Notes: generated from the letters alone by a model not told the origin. A stretch of 64,000 nucleotides of DNA from Lingula anatina (GCF_001039355.2 NW_019775469.1:189950-253949), one strand, 5' to 3'; shown: positions 22,101 through 34,047, counted from the first letter of the stretch. Program-made: numbers and translations.

Positions 22101-25100
22101 GTTTGTCCAAGATAACGCTAGATAAAGACCAAGTATGGATGCCAGATATTTCTGTGTACAAGTAAGATCTACATTTACTTTAGATATTGTTTTGTTGTTT
22201 TAAATCGTTTTAAAGTCATCTGTCACGGCCAGTTACAGCATATTACTCCGCCGGACCACATGGTGCTCCTTCCAACCTTACATGGTGCTCATTGACCGAA
22301 TTTCCTTATTTCAGTCACGTTGCTGGTGAGTCAGATGCCGAAGATGGACCCTCCTTGTCTATTTTGAAAATATTAGCCTATGCTGATGGGAGTGTTTTGT
22401 ACATTCCCTCTCACTCTTATACTGTATACTGCGACCTGGATCCCAGCAAATCAGCAACCTACTCGAATCGTAATTGCGAAATTAAGTTTGGATCCTGGGC
22501 TCACGACGGGTTTCAGGTAAGTTCATGACGGGGTTAAAGCGGGTTCACGACGGGTTTTAGGTAGGTTAATGACGGGGTTAAAGTGGGTTCACGACGGGTT
22601 TCAGGTAAGTTCATGATGGGATTAAAGCGGGTTCACGACGGGTTTTAGGTGGGTTAATGACGGGGTTAAAGTTGGTCCTCGAAAGGTTTCATATTATACC
22701 TCAAGAAACCTAAAGAATGCATGTACGCAAGAGATTATGGGGCTGTCCTTAAATATTCTATTTTTGGTATCTGTTATGGATTCTATCTGGAGATGTATCG
22801 ATATAATAATACTATGAGTAGTGTTTAATTGCTATTCAAGCCGAACGTAGGTCTGATTTTTGCCGCCTTACACCCACAAAGGGGAAGTGGGATGGTGATT
22901 TTGTTCAAGCGAAGCTTCGGAATCCTTCAATCACACGTGCTGCACAACACGTGAAACTAATAGAATTCTTGTAATTTGTAATGACCATTAAGCCCAACAA
23001 AGGGGAAAGCTGCCGTTTTTTATCTTTGTACTTTTTGTCAGCTATCAAAACGAAGCATTGCACTGCAAAAGATAAAATTTATGGCAATATACATGTACGA
23101 GGTTTAAGGTTTAAGCATATCCGAAAATATAAGATTAGCCTGAGATTATATAAATTTCGGTTCGAATTGGACAAAAAATGAAATATTTAGATTTAAGCTT
23201 TCTGACGTAATGCTTAAAGCTTTGGCCCATTTCCCAAGGTGAGATGGGAAATTCTAATTGTGCTGTTAAATTTGCATTGAAGCTCTTGCACAGAATACCA
23301 GGAAATGTTCCCTAAATGTCTTTTTATCAATAGAGTAACTTATACGTTTTTGCTTTAAGCAAATATTTATTGCAAATTACCTTTTATACCCTTCACTTAG
23401 AATGCCTCATCCTTTTGACATGTTTTCCCTTGCTCGTGGTGCATACACGGTAGGCGAATATGCCTCTCTGATCTACAATGTAGTTAACTAGATGTTTTCT
23501 GAATTGTAGATCAACGTTCTGGTCAGTCCATATTCGAATTCCATGACTGACCTAGTGCAGAACAAGGTGTGGGAAGTTATATCTGTAAAACCAAGGAGAG
23601 AAAATAAGTTTTACGCATGCTGCCCTGAGCCCTACCCGAATATCATTTTCAACATTGAATTTCGATTGAGAATGGGTAAGTTGGTACTCTTTGTTTTTTC
23701 CTCACTAGATATCAGATGGAGTAGAACTGTCAAATCCAATCGACTCCTGAAGGGTTAAAACCCTTTGGGATGATAACCATATTAGTCATATTAGTATATT
23801 AGTCGATGAGAAATGTTGACCGCGTTTATTTGAATTTAACTTTTTTACAGTGGTATAATGTACATATTGAGAAAGTGTTTTCTACTAATTAAGCGTTGAT
23901 CAGTTGATCTACACAACTATACTGGTTGAGCTTCATATTCTACCAGATCTTTTAAGATCTGAAATTTTTGAAATTTAAAAATTTCATTTATGTAATATAA
24001 GGATTCCGTTATATTACATTAGTGCCCATTCCAGTGCACCTAACAGTTACACTGTATGTATGCCAATTTATACTAACAAATACTTATCGACGATAAAATT
24101 ATAAAATTTTGCTTAAAACTTTTTTTTTTTTGTCATTCAGTTACATTTCATTTCAGATAAACGTCTGGGTGTAGAAGTTTCAAATGAGCGTAGATTATAT
24201 CATTACTTGGTGGATGATTACGTTCCTGATGTAATGCCCGTGCCAAAAGTAAGAAGGAACACGTCGTACGATTACAATGACCCTATGGTTACGGTGGGAA
24301 TGTACGTAGGAGTCCTTCGAGTTACTGATGTTGTGAGTATGCAAGATTATAAGTAAATTAAAAGTAAAAAAATGAAATATTGGCGGCCAATATTTGGTGA
24401 ATATAGAAAGCGTTAATCTATGGCCACTTAGGATGCTCTTTTTTTAATTAAAGGCTAAATATCAATTTCGCAATTTCAAACATTTTAAAGGTTATGAACG
24501 ACTTCATGATATCAATTTTGGCTTTTGGTTTTTGGATCTCTTTTGATAATGCTAATTATACGTTCGTGGGTTGTCGTGATGATGTTCTCTCCGGCGTTTT
24601 ATCTGCGTGTGTATTCTTTACTGTTGCCGATCAATAGTAAATGCTAAGAAAAAAAATGCATTTCAACTTTCATGAAGTTACTTTCAATTTGTCTTTTTTT
24701 TTTTTTTTTTCAATTGAGCATTTGGAACTATTTTTATCGGTCTTATGTTTCTTTCATTTTTGCAGGATTTTAAAACTCACACCATGGTCTCCACTTTCCT
24801 CATGCTGAAGGTACCTTAGTTCTGCTCTCAGATGAAAAATCAGAACTGACAACATAAAGTTCATTCTTTCGGTAGCATTTAGTATTTCGCGGTACAGTTG
24901 AAAAAGGAATCTTTGAAACGGCTAGATATGTTTTGCATAAACTTAAAACGGGTAGACTTTTATTCAATATTTTCAACTGTGTTACATTTTGCGTAATAAC
25001 GATCAAAATTCTCTTTTATTTATATCTGTATTTCTAATCATTTTTAAGCGTTGGGTGGATGAGGAGCTTGCATGGGACCCTGCTCATTTTGGAGGGATTA

Positions 25101-25393
25101 ATAAGACTGAAGTTCCCAGTGATAGGGTTTGGAAACCAGCATTTTTGATAGCCAATAGGTACTCACTTTCATAAAATTGAAATATTTTTGTATTATTGTA
25201 GCTTAAGTGACTACGATGAAGATATTCGCCTTCGAAACTCTGATGCAGCTTTGAGACTATTGCAGCTTTGTTTCAGTTAACATATTAAAGTTAAAGGAAG
25301 TGAACACATTTCGATTGGATTTTTTTCGTGCTGAAAAGACTTAGGAAATATTTGGTTGCAGAAATTGTTCCAACTCTCCTTATAGTAATACCG

Positions 25394-25435
<42 letters not shown>

Positions 25436-28400
25436 TATACCGTACACACTGCCCCGACTTGATATCATCTGACAAATCCAGTTATCATGAAAATAACATT
25501 TTATCAATATAAAATTAGGTGTAATTAAGACGTTATTCAAGTTTGCTTGCTTTAAAAGGTTTTGCATTTCTTGGTTTCGTCATTACACTCAGCTTTTTTT
25601 TTATCATTCTAGAGCTGAAGAATGGTACGATATGAATAACGAAATGCACGTGCAGTCGAATGGCCAGGTCCGATGGGGAATCAGCTACACGATGAGGACA
25701 TTCTGCACGTTGGACGTGTACCGTTTCCCGTATGATAGTCATACATGTTATCTGTGGATTATGTCCTACAGACAAGATGCTTCAAAGGTAGGCTAGCAAT
25801 ACTAACTAGAACTTTTTTTTCCATTTTCAGATATGCTAACTTTTTTGTCTAGAAAAATGTTTATATGGCCGGCTACTATAATCTTGGTTGAAAAGGAAAC
25901 TTTGGTATTTCATTTATGGCCTATACTGATTCTTGGGGAAGGTGCTTACTATTCAGAACAAAGTAAGCTAAGGTGACAGGGAGAATTTTTCTTACCCCCA
26001 CCCCCACCGCCTACATACTAAGTTTATGACTAATGTGGTCGGACATTCATTTGCCATAGACCCAATTTTCCATAGCTACAGCATTGTTCCTTGTGCAAGA
26101 CGACAATATCTATCTACAATAAGAACCCAGCTGGAAAAAGCAAAACTACTGATGCATTTCTCTTTTACATCTGCATTGGCAAGTGTTTCCTATTTAGAGA
26201 GAGATTTTTGACGAATCTACTTAGTATCTCTTTCAAATTCCGAGTAGTAATCGACCAAAACTTCGTGAAGGCCCACATTCATAATTTTCCTAAAATATTC
26301 CATTTAAATACTACATATTCTGTGAACGGTTAAACACATTCCTTACACTTGACTTCACGTAAAATGAAATTTTGAATAAGTACTTATAAATTCATAAATG
26401 ATTACATGTTCTCTTAAGGTTAAGGGCGGGAGACATATACTCCGGGACAGAATGTAGTTTGCTTGCATTATAAAACAAGTCAATTTCTAAGTTGAATATG
26501 TATTTGTTAACAGCTCGGAATCAAGATATTAGGTGCATGGGGCGGTGGCAGGTCCCAGTTTCTTCAGGAAAGCCTAGAATGGAACATAGACAGTGTCGAA
26601 GGAACGCAAGAAAATTGGCAACTACCGGGTGATGAGAAATATCCTGCAGCACAGATTGTCATCAAGATAAGCAGAAGGTCCACTTACTACACGCACGTCT
26701 TCACTGCACCCTGTGTGCTTCTCGCTTTCCTGACTCCGGTGGTGTTCCTGCTGCCCACTAGTGCTCCAGAGAAAGTGACTTTGGGTTAGTAAATTTTTGA
26801 CGGACAAAGATTGCCTTGTTTAGTTTTTAGATGTTGCTGAAAATATGCTAGTATTCTCTGGTGCCATTCTTCTACCAAGTTGTAAACTGAAACTATTCTA
26901 TTCATAGACCCAAAAGTTTTTGGGACCTTTTTGTCAAAATTCAACTAGAAAGTTATTCTGTACGTGCATTTCTACTTTTTTAATATTTCTCAAATGTAGC
27001 CGTTTCCGGGGATAGTATATTCATTACTTTTAAGGAAAAATCTCGGTTTGCGTCTCTGACGTGTAACTTTAAAGCTGGGTATGAAGTCGGGCGTAAAGTG
27101 AAAATTGAACAAATTAAATAAAAAGTCACGTGTTTTGTATCAGAGGAGTCATCTTTTCCAACATAACCAAATGTTGACATTCAACTTGTGACTCAGAATA
27201 CAAAATTTTCCGTATCAGCACATGCATATCACCTACATACATGTAGTATGCTGGCGACTGAATCGAATAAATGTCGACTTTCTTTATAGCCCCGTCTATC
27301 AGGTCTGCTTTTCTACGAAGTTATATTTAAATTGTCGAAATGGAATCACGACAAATTTGCCACAATAAAAGCAAAACAGTATGTGACGTTTTGTACAGTT
27401 GCTGCATAACGATTATTGCGTATTGCATCTTATTCCAGGGATTGGTATTTTTGTGTCTCTGACTTTGCTTCTTGAGATTTTGGAGGACAACATGTTTGCG
27501 GCGAACAATGTGCCCATCATTGGTATGTTGACCTCAAAGGCCTATGGACATTGAAAACTGCTGGTTGGACCTTCAGTTATGCGAATTATATACAAATTGG
27601 AACCATGAATGGAATAACTAAGCTTGTACATTGATGATTTAACTTAAACAATTATTGTTAAGGTTTGAAGTTTAAACAAAATTTGATTACAGCAGTTTAA
27701 CCTTATTTTCCAATTTTATTTTAGCTTTATATTACGTGGCCACGATGGTATTGACCGCCTTTTCAATTCTGATGTCCACAATTATCCTTAACGTGGTGGA
27801 TAAGGGTAAAAAAGATCGCTTCATACCCAAAGTGCTAAGAGTTGTAAGTATATGCAAGAATTGAATTCAGTCCCATTTGCCCCCATTTCTATAGGGCAGG
27901 CCTAAAGTAGAATCATGCATAAAAAGACCTAAATGCCATTCCTCTTATCATTTATTGACCGCCTTGTCAATTCTGGTGTCTACAATTATTCTCAATGTGG
28001 CGGATAAGGGTAAAAAAGATCGGTTCATACCGTAAGTGCTTAAAGTTGTTAATGTGCTATGAAGTCCCATTTATGGCGGACTTTTACGAATGTCGAGTTT
28101 CAATTTCAGCGCATCAGTAGAAACGACTTTCTCTTATAAAACCGAAAGGACCGTTGTTAATGCCATTTCTTTTATCATTTATTTCCAGATCTTCCTAAAC
28201 GTGCTGGGTAGAATCCTTCGTGTTACCCCATCATCGACACGGGATCGCGAGATGGTAACCTTTAACGAGCTTGAAAACCATGGCGACGGTTTAGACGGAA
28301 GTGATGTCAAAGATGATCACGTGCACATAACCCATGGCGGGCCTTCCATGAATGAGTGGTTCACTTTGGCTGCCGTTATTGACCGTCTGTTTTTCCTAAC

Positions 28401-28452
28401 ATTTCTGGTAGTGGCCATAATATGTAGCATTGCAATGTTTGCCTCTGGATAA
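19155..28452 (+). CDS. Cys-loop (nicotinic-type) receptor subunit with two tandem ligand-binding domains, copy A
   Basis: Fourteen coding exons: 19155-19206, 20758-20909, 21390-21434, 22055-22161, 22315-22516, 23510-23675, 24157-24332, 24766-24810, 25049-25158, 25613-25787, 26514-26784, 27439-27522, 27725-27843 and 28189-28452. Total 1968 nt, 655 residues, no stops and all phases matched; ordinary subunits are about 450-520 aa. Residues 1-18 are a signal peptide. Domain 1 (about 19-241) has loop A WMPDISVYN, loop B W180, a Cys-loop C158-C173 of 14 residues without FPF/FPYD, and vicinal C223-C224 in YACCPEPYPNI. Domain 2 (242-468) has Cys-loop C383-C397 of 13 residues with FPYD, no vicinal Cys, and pre-M1 RR. 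M1 is about 469-491, M2 497-518 (PEKVTL start, cation-type), M3 529-553, M4 625-652. Acetylcholine is only an inferred ligand. Three N-glycosylation sites lie near residues 26-55. Confidence 0.92.
21469..21632. mobile_element. 164-bp insertion with 13-bp inverted repeat, copy A only
   Basis: It lies in intron 3 of receptor copy A. CAAC occurs on both sides (21465-21468 and 21633-21636), and copy B has the empty site (CTCAACAACGG near 34978). Inside are ACCTCCGCCAAGG (21493-21505) and its exact reverse complement CCTTGGCGGAGGT (21618-21630). The element inserted after the gene duplication, or was lost cleanly from copy B. Its class is not resolved (SINE- or MITE-like). Confidence 0.75.
22500..22680. 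repeat. 44-bp minisatellite built on the exon 5 splice donor, copy A
   Basis: About four imperfect 44-bp units, each with TTCACGACGGG, TTTCAGGTAAG or a variant, then TTCATGACGGGGTTAAAG. The first unit contains the true exon 5 end (22516). A unit 88 bp on repeats the same CAG/GTAAGT donor, ending at 22604. Copy B has about two units (36845-36930). Using the distal donor would add an early in-frame TGA. Confidence 0.85.
27954..28052 (+). pseudogene. Decayed duplicate of receptor exon 13 (M3 exon), copy A
   Basis: About 95 bp inside intron 13 closely resembles the 3' four-fifths of exon 13, from the ATTGACCGCC word through GATAAGGGTAAAAAAGATCG. The acceptor and the first ~25 bases of the exon are missing, and CCCAAAGTG has become CCGTAAGTG. 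The equivalent relic is in copy B (41583), so it predates the gene duplication. It is skipped in the model because exons 13 and 14 join in frame without it. Confidence 0.85.
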
Positions 28453-30997
28453 GAATATTGCCCAGAACGGTTCCAGAACGGTTGATATGTATTACAGTTA
28501 ATTAAAGGTACACTCCATGGGTTTGAAAACCCCCAAATTGCTTATCTTTGCCATCCACGGCTTCTTATAAAACTTTACATTCACCTTAAATGATTAAGCC
28601 TTTAGATCTATTTTTCTGGGGCGTACCTGATGTTGATATTTCCTATGGAATTAATAGGAAGATGCTCGCTGACTGGCCAGTCATTTTAAGCTAAAACCAA
28701 TCTTTATTTTTGAAGGATAGATAAGTAATCCGCGCGGCGGGTACAAGAAAATCGCTTATTTTCCAGGGAAAATCCATTTTAGCGGGTAAATCACATGTAG
28801 TGGACCTTTAAGTGTCACATAGACGTGTTTTGAGTCTGACTGATACGCAGACTCATTAAAAAAAGAAAAACCATTTGAAGTATTAGTTTTGGCTGATACA
28901 TGTAGGGCAATACCAGTTGCTACGTATCATATGTGTCAAAAGCTTTTTATGAACCACGTGCAGTGCAGATCATTATGCAATCAACTTTAGCTACGCTATT
29001 ATACCGAAGCTAGTAAAACTAAGGCGTGTTACAGGTATTAAAGCTGCTAGAGGTAGGCCTACATATTTTCAAGCATTAGGGAATTTCGTGCAGCAATGGA
29101 CGCCATGGATCGACACACGTCTTCACTTTCAAAGACATAGAATTTAGCACATGGTGGTTTCTGTAAAGCACTTTCATTGTTCAGTTTTATACTTTAATGA
29201 TTATATTTATAATTGATCACACACCTGCAGCTTCTAAGCAGACTTTATACGCAGTTCTACATATTAAAAATATGGTATTGAATAATATATATATATATAT
29301 ATTTTTTTTTTCTCGAGATAAATTGGCCATCTTCTTATTCAATATTCATCAAAAGATATAGCATATAGTCTTATTATGCAGAGTTTTTTCTTAATGAAAA
29401 ACTATAGGTATTTCATCAGGAATGTAAATTTCTTCAGTTTTAAACTTCATGTATCCATGCCTTTAATCGTTTTGTACATTTGTCCAAGCTTCTATCGTCG
29501 TAACTTTTTTCTTACAGAATATTCGGTTATAAAACAACGGTATTATTACACGATATGTTTATGTTACGGAAAAGGTTATTGTCCTGTTATTGTAAAAATA
29601 TGTACAGATTGGCAGTTCTTTTGTGAAAACCCCAATCCTTATCCCCAACGAACTTAGTATTTTTGAGATGTGAAATATAATAACGATTTGAATTAGCTAA
29701 TAATAACATATTAACTATAGTAGTTCCGTCAAAACAACAGCTGAGATAAGTCTTATTCGCTTTCCTATAATAAGTAATCTTCACAAAAGGATACAAGCTG
29801 TGTAAATAAGCTTGAACTTAGCAGTTGTGTTGAATAAACTTTTATATGACATGGGTATGTAGGATAGTTATTAGTGAATGGTGCTGCGCATTGCACACCA
29901 TTGACAACACAGCTAAGAATGCGCAACGCTATCACAGCTTATGAAAATTAATAGATTTTATTTCTTATTTTGAGTAAATAAACTTATTTCACGTCTGTCA
30001 TAAACAATACAAAGAAAATGAAGTTGAGGTTATTGTTACTGGCATCTTTCTCTCTCACTTTCTCTCTCTCTTTTTCTTTTTTTTTTACTTCACGGTTTTT
30101 AGGTTTTTAAAGTAGACTCTTTGGAAGTTTGTTCCTCTTTGGTGCCGAAGTTACTGGAATGACAAAGCAAAAAGCCCCCCCCCCCCCCGAGCGGGACCCT
30201 CATGCCAAAAAGTCAAGTGGGTGGGATCCCCCGGGGACCCTGCAGGGAGCCTCTTCCCTCCGCTTGAAGGGTCACTTTCCCTTCCTCTAGAATAGAAAAA
30301 AAAACGGTTTAAATCCATCTTTTCCAAGGTATAGGCTTGTTCAGTGTACGACAAAGGTCTTAAAATTGGTATAAGCACATACAAAAAGAAACCGTGGACG
30401 TTTAAGTGAATTTTTGCTCGACCAAATATATCTTTTTGTCCCATCACTTCCTTGACAAACCCGAGGGAGTATTGTGCTAGATTAAATTTTCCTTTTCGCG
30501 TGGGTGATAACGACTTGAATAAACAATCTGAGTTTACTTGGTAAGCGATTTTGTTTCGGAAACCTATTCAGCATACACAATGAACACAAAAGAAACGCAT
30601 GTTTTACCCAAACTTAATGAAGCGTGAAGTACAGATAAAATATGTTACATATAACGATGTTTATAAGAAAGAGAAAGTTGAAGCTTAGAATATTTAAGGA
30701 AAATTTTTCATTTTAGAATATTAGCATTAAAAACACAAGAGTAAACGTAGTTAGTGACAGCGGTGGTCTACTTGGCACGAAAATTGGGGGTTTGTTTTCA
30801 TATTATTCATACGGATTTTGTATCACATTAATTGACAATCGTATTGCTCCATTCGCAAGTATTTTAACTGGGAATTCTTCTAAACCAGTGGTGGTATCAA
30901 TATCGTGAAAAGAGTGGCAATACATGTGCGTATGAACCTGACAACAGCTAAGCTAATTATGGCTGCTTTCTGCCAAACGTATATGATGACAAAGACA
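28453..30997. other. 3' flank of receptor copy A
   Basis: Non-coding sequence with near-identical counterpart at 42105-44600. AATAAA at about 29833 has a matching AATAAA at about 43469 in copy B and may be the poly(A) signal, which would give a 3' UTR of about 1.4 kb. A poly-C run lies at 30175-30188. No open frame is conserved between the two copies. Confidence 0.6.
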
Positions 30998-32178
30998 AGT
31001 AATTCTATCACATGGCCAGAAATGCGCAGCATTCACGCGATACGCGAGGGCGCTACAGTAGGGCTTCACGTGACTCAACTAGCCAATCACAGCACAACAA
31101 TGGCATCGCACACAGTCTCTGTGATAAGTGCTCAGCCCATTGTCAAGAAGTGTTAGTTCATGGTAACAAGCGTCTGACATGTGCAGAGAAGTTTATTGTA
31201 ATATATATTGTTCTTATTGTTACATTATTAAATCTAACTCTGTATCCAAGTAGTAACTATACTGTACCAAGTCAGGTACTGATGATGTGCAGAGGTCATA
31301 TATTCCCGAATAAGCCATTACCACTAATTTATAACTTTAATTTTGTTTAATATGTTATTCATGAAAGAGTTCATGAAATATTATTTTAATTTGTTAAATC
31401 GTGATCTTATTCTTTTTATATTCAAATAATTGAATAATGTGGGTAAAATTGGTCTTCCACTTCTGATTTGCATTTTTCCTTTACTACAAGATTATTTTGG
31501 AACAGTTGCAGCATTAAAATTTAAAATAAATAGTAACCTAAAAGAAGACTTTTGCATTATTATTAAATGATGATAGCAATTTTGGATTAAGAGATTCTGA
31601 GTAGTGATATTGTCAATCAATTTATGTAAAATCTGATAATATGATTGAAAATACTGATTGAATTCTTGGCTTTGCACCGGGCAGTTTCACATTTGTGCCA
31701 AGTGCTTTTTTTGGACTCCATTGTACAGTGGTCAAAGTTCTTCAATTGCCATGGAAGTTTTTAATCAGACTCTGTATGGTGCTGCTATCTGCTGGTGCTA
31801 TCGGCAACGAATTAGTTTGCCTTTGTTTCTGAGTGAATCTACCGTCTAAAATCACTATTTCTGAAAATATGTGCGTTTTGCTGAGGGTAGGCTAGGCAAT
31901 ACACGGCAAACTTCTTAGTACGTGTGTGCAACAGAATTTTTTTAAAAACCCTAGTGATATTTGGTCAGGAGTTGCTTGAAACATAGCACAGCGTTGCTGT
32001 CTAACGGCATCAGGCCGTTAGTTTGTCAATTATCACGAATTGCCCACGAATCGCGAACCTATTCATTTTCCTATGGCAATCTAGCAACTCATTAAAAGTG
32101 CACGCATGCGCAGTGGGCTAAGCGTGACGTCATGCAGTGCATTTCTGGGGATGCTTTGAAACCATTTCCTGTAACGGA
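30998..32178. other. Segment present only in the left duplication unit
   Basis: Sequence on the left of it matches copy B up to about 44610 and sequence on the right matches from about 44660, so about 1.2 kb was inserted here or deleted from copy B. It contains no recognisable protein or transposon ends that I can define. Confidence 0.5.
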
Positions 32179-32569
32179 CTGAAGTCACCAAAAGGAAAAA
32201 ATGAGAAAGGAAATTTCATTTTGATAATGACATATAACTCGTTTTTTTTTTTTTTTTTTTTTTTTTTAAGGACGACATGATTTATGGCTTTTAACTTATA
32301 AAGAACAAAGACAGATGGTGTTTAGAGTATTCGGCGTAACTTGGATTTTTACATGTCTATAGCGCACTTATCACAATAAATGTACTTGTCCCGGGAAGGT
32401 TCTGTTGATTTGATCCCCCTCCCCCTCCATATGACCTAATTTAAGGATCGGATAATCTGAATAATAGCTGTAATAGCTGTTAAGTCCAGGTATTCGGTAT
32501 TCGGTATTCGGCATTCAGTCTACCTAAGCACATTAATTATTCCACTTAGGTCTACTTCCCACGAAGAAG

Positions 32570-34012
32570 ATGACCATGGTACCGCTGCAGCTAGCAATAG
32601 TGTGCCTCCTAGTTAGCACAGGTGAGTACATTTGGTATCGACTTTTTACTCACACGCATGGATATATTGACTTGTTTACTTTTACACAAGTCGTACGCTA
32701 TTCTCTTGCAGAGCTCAACAATCTCTGCAATAAACTTAACTGAATTTTGCAAAAGGAATGGATAAGCTAAGTCTATGCGACCGCTAGTACAATTAAGTTA
32801 TAGCTGGATATCACACTGGGAATTCTATATTATACATGCATGGGTTGAGAGGATAACTCAAGTTATAAAGACTAACAGTCTTAAGTACATACAACTACTT
32901 GACCGCGGTTTCATATTGAGGGAGAACAGTACAAGAGAGAAATTGAGCATTTTAGGGTGTGGTCGTTTGGGATGTTTCGGACCTGGAGATAATTCTCTAT
33001 ACACTCTCGACGTGTCGATTGAAGTCCTCAACACGTTATAAGCACCTCCATGCTCCGAGATCAGATCACTAGCTGCTTAACGTACTACTGCGTAGTACTA
33101 ACATACTTTTGCTCATCCTACGTTACGCTTGGTAGCTAAGAGCCTAGACCTGATACAAATACAGTAATAAATCATGGGTATTGTCCATACGCATAGAAAA
33201 CGATTGGCGTGTACAAAGAGTAGGTTCTATGCACTGAAGAGCAGATGAATGAAATTGACTGACTTGACAGGGGCATAAATAAACCGTTCTTAAAAAATAT
33301 TCTTCCGGGCCAAGCTAAAGTAATGCAGTCATTATAAATTTACCGAAAGATACAGAAAGCAAATAGCTCATGAGGACAGACATTTTCAGGGCATGTGTGA
33401 GTAGCCGCATATCGTATTAGAGGCAGTGGATTTTACACTGTGGCAGTAAATAAAATTATGAAATTTGCAAAGCATTAAAAAACTGAACAACTCTTTTTTG
33501 TAAAATTGATAAATTACTTACTTGTGTATTACGAAAAATGGCATGGAGGGTCTTATTCATTCTACTTTAATTTTAACAAATTTTACATTTGATTGCCTCA
33601 GAAAGCTTCTCTCCGTGTTCTTTCCTCACTTACGCCAAAGCATCAACGTTTTTCCCTTAATTTGTATTTTCCGATAAATGGTATAATTCTTCTGTTTGAA
33701 TATTTATCAGACAGTTCCATAACCTTAAAATACTTAGCCTTTTACATACCTGATATTTCGTAAAGACTAAACTTAGGGTGAAGCAAAGAAGCGCTAATTA
33801 ATACCGTAAAGTATCACACATAATCGTGTCAAAGAATCCCCAAACTTCCCATATATGTGCTAGTATTGAAACTACTTAGTAATTAGGAAATTTAAATAAG
33901 TATGAAATCCAAACTGGTGGCATCAGATGAAAAGTTCACCTGAAGAGCACGATATATAGCAACAGTCATCTAATAACGTTGATTTAACCCTTACCTGAGG
34001 CTTTTGCAATAA

Positions 34013-34047
<35 letters not shown>

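Larger units (their letters stand above)
18887..32303. repeat. Tandem duplication, left unit (13.4 kb)
   Basis: Coding exons, most introns and both flanks of this segment reappear in 32304-44769. The left edge is where sequence upstream of the receptor start (AACAAATACAGATGG, near 18890) begins to match 32304 onward. The right edge is inferred from 32180-32303, which matches 44660-44769, the flank before the 740-aa gene. The left unit has about 1.2 kb near its right end (about 30998-32178) that the right unit lacks. Confidence 0.85.

Noticed and set aside
22055-28452. Reading the receptor locus as two genes, a soluble binding protein followed by a normal receptor
   Set aside because: No signal peptide or start codon was found before exon 7, exons 6 and 7 join in phase, and the same holds in both copies. 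Intron 6 read-through is kept as a separate, weaker idea.
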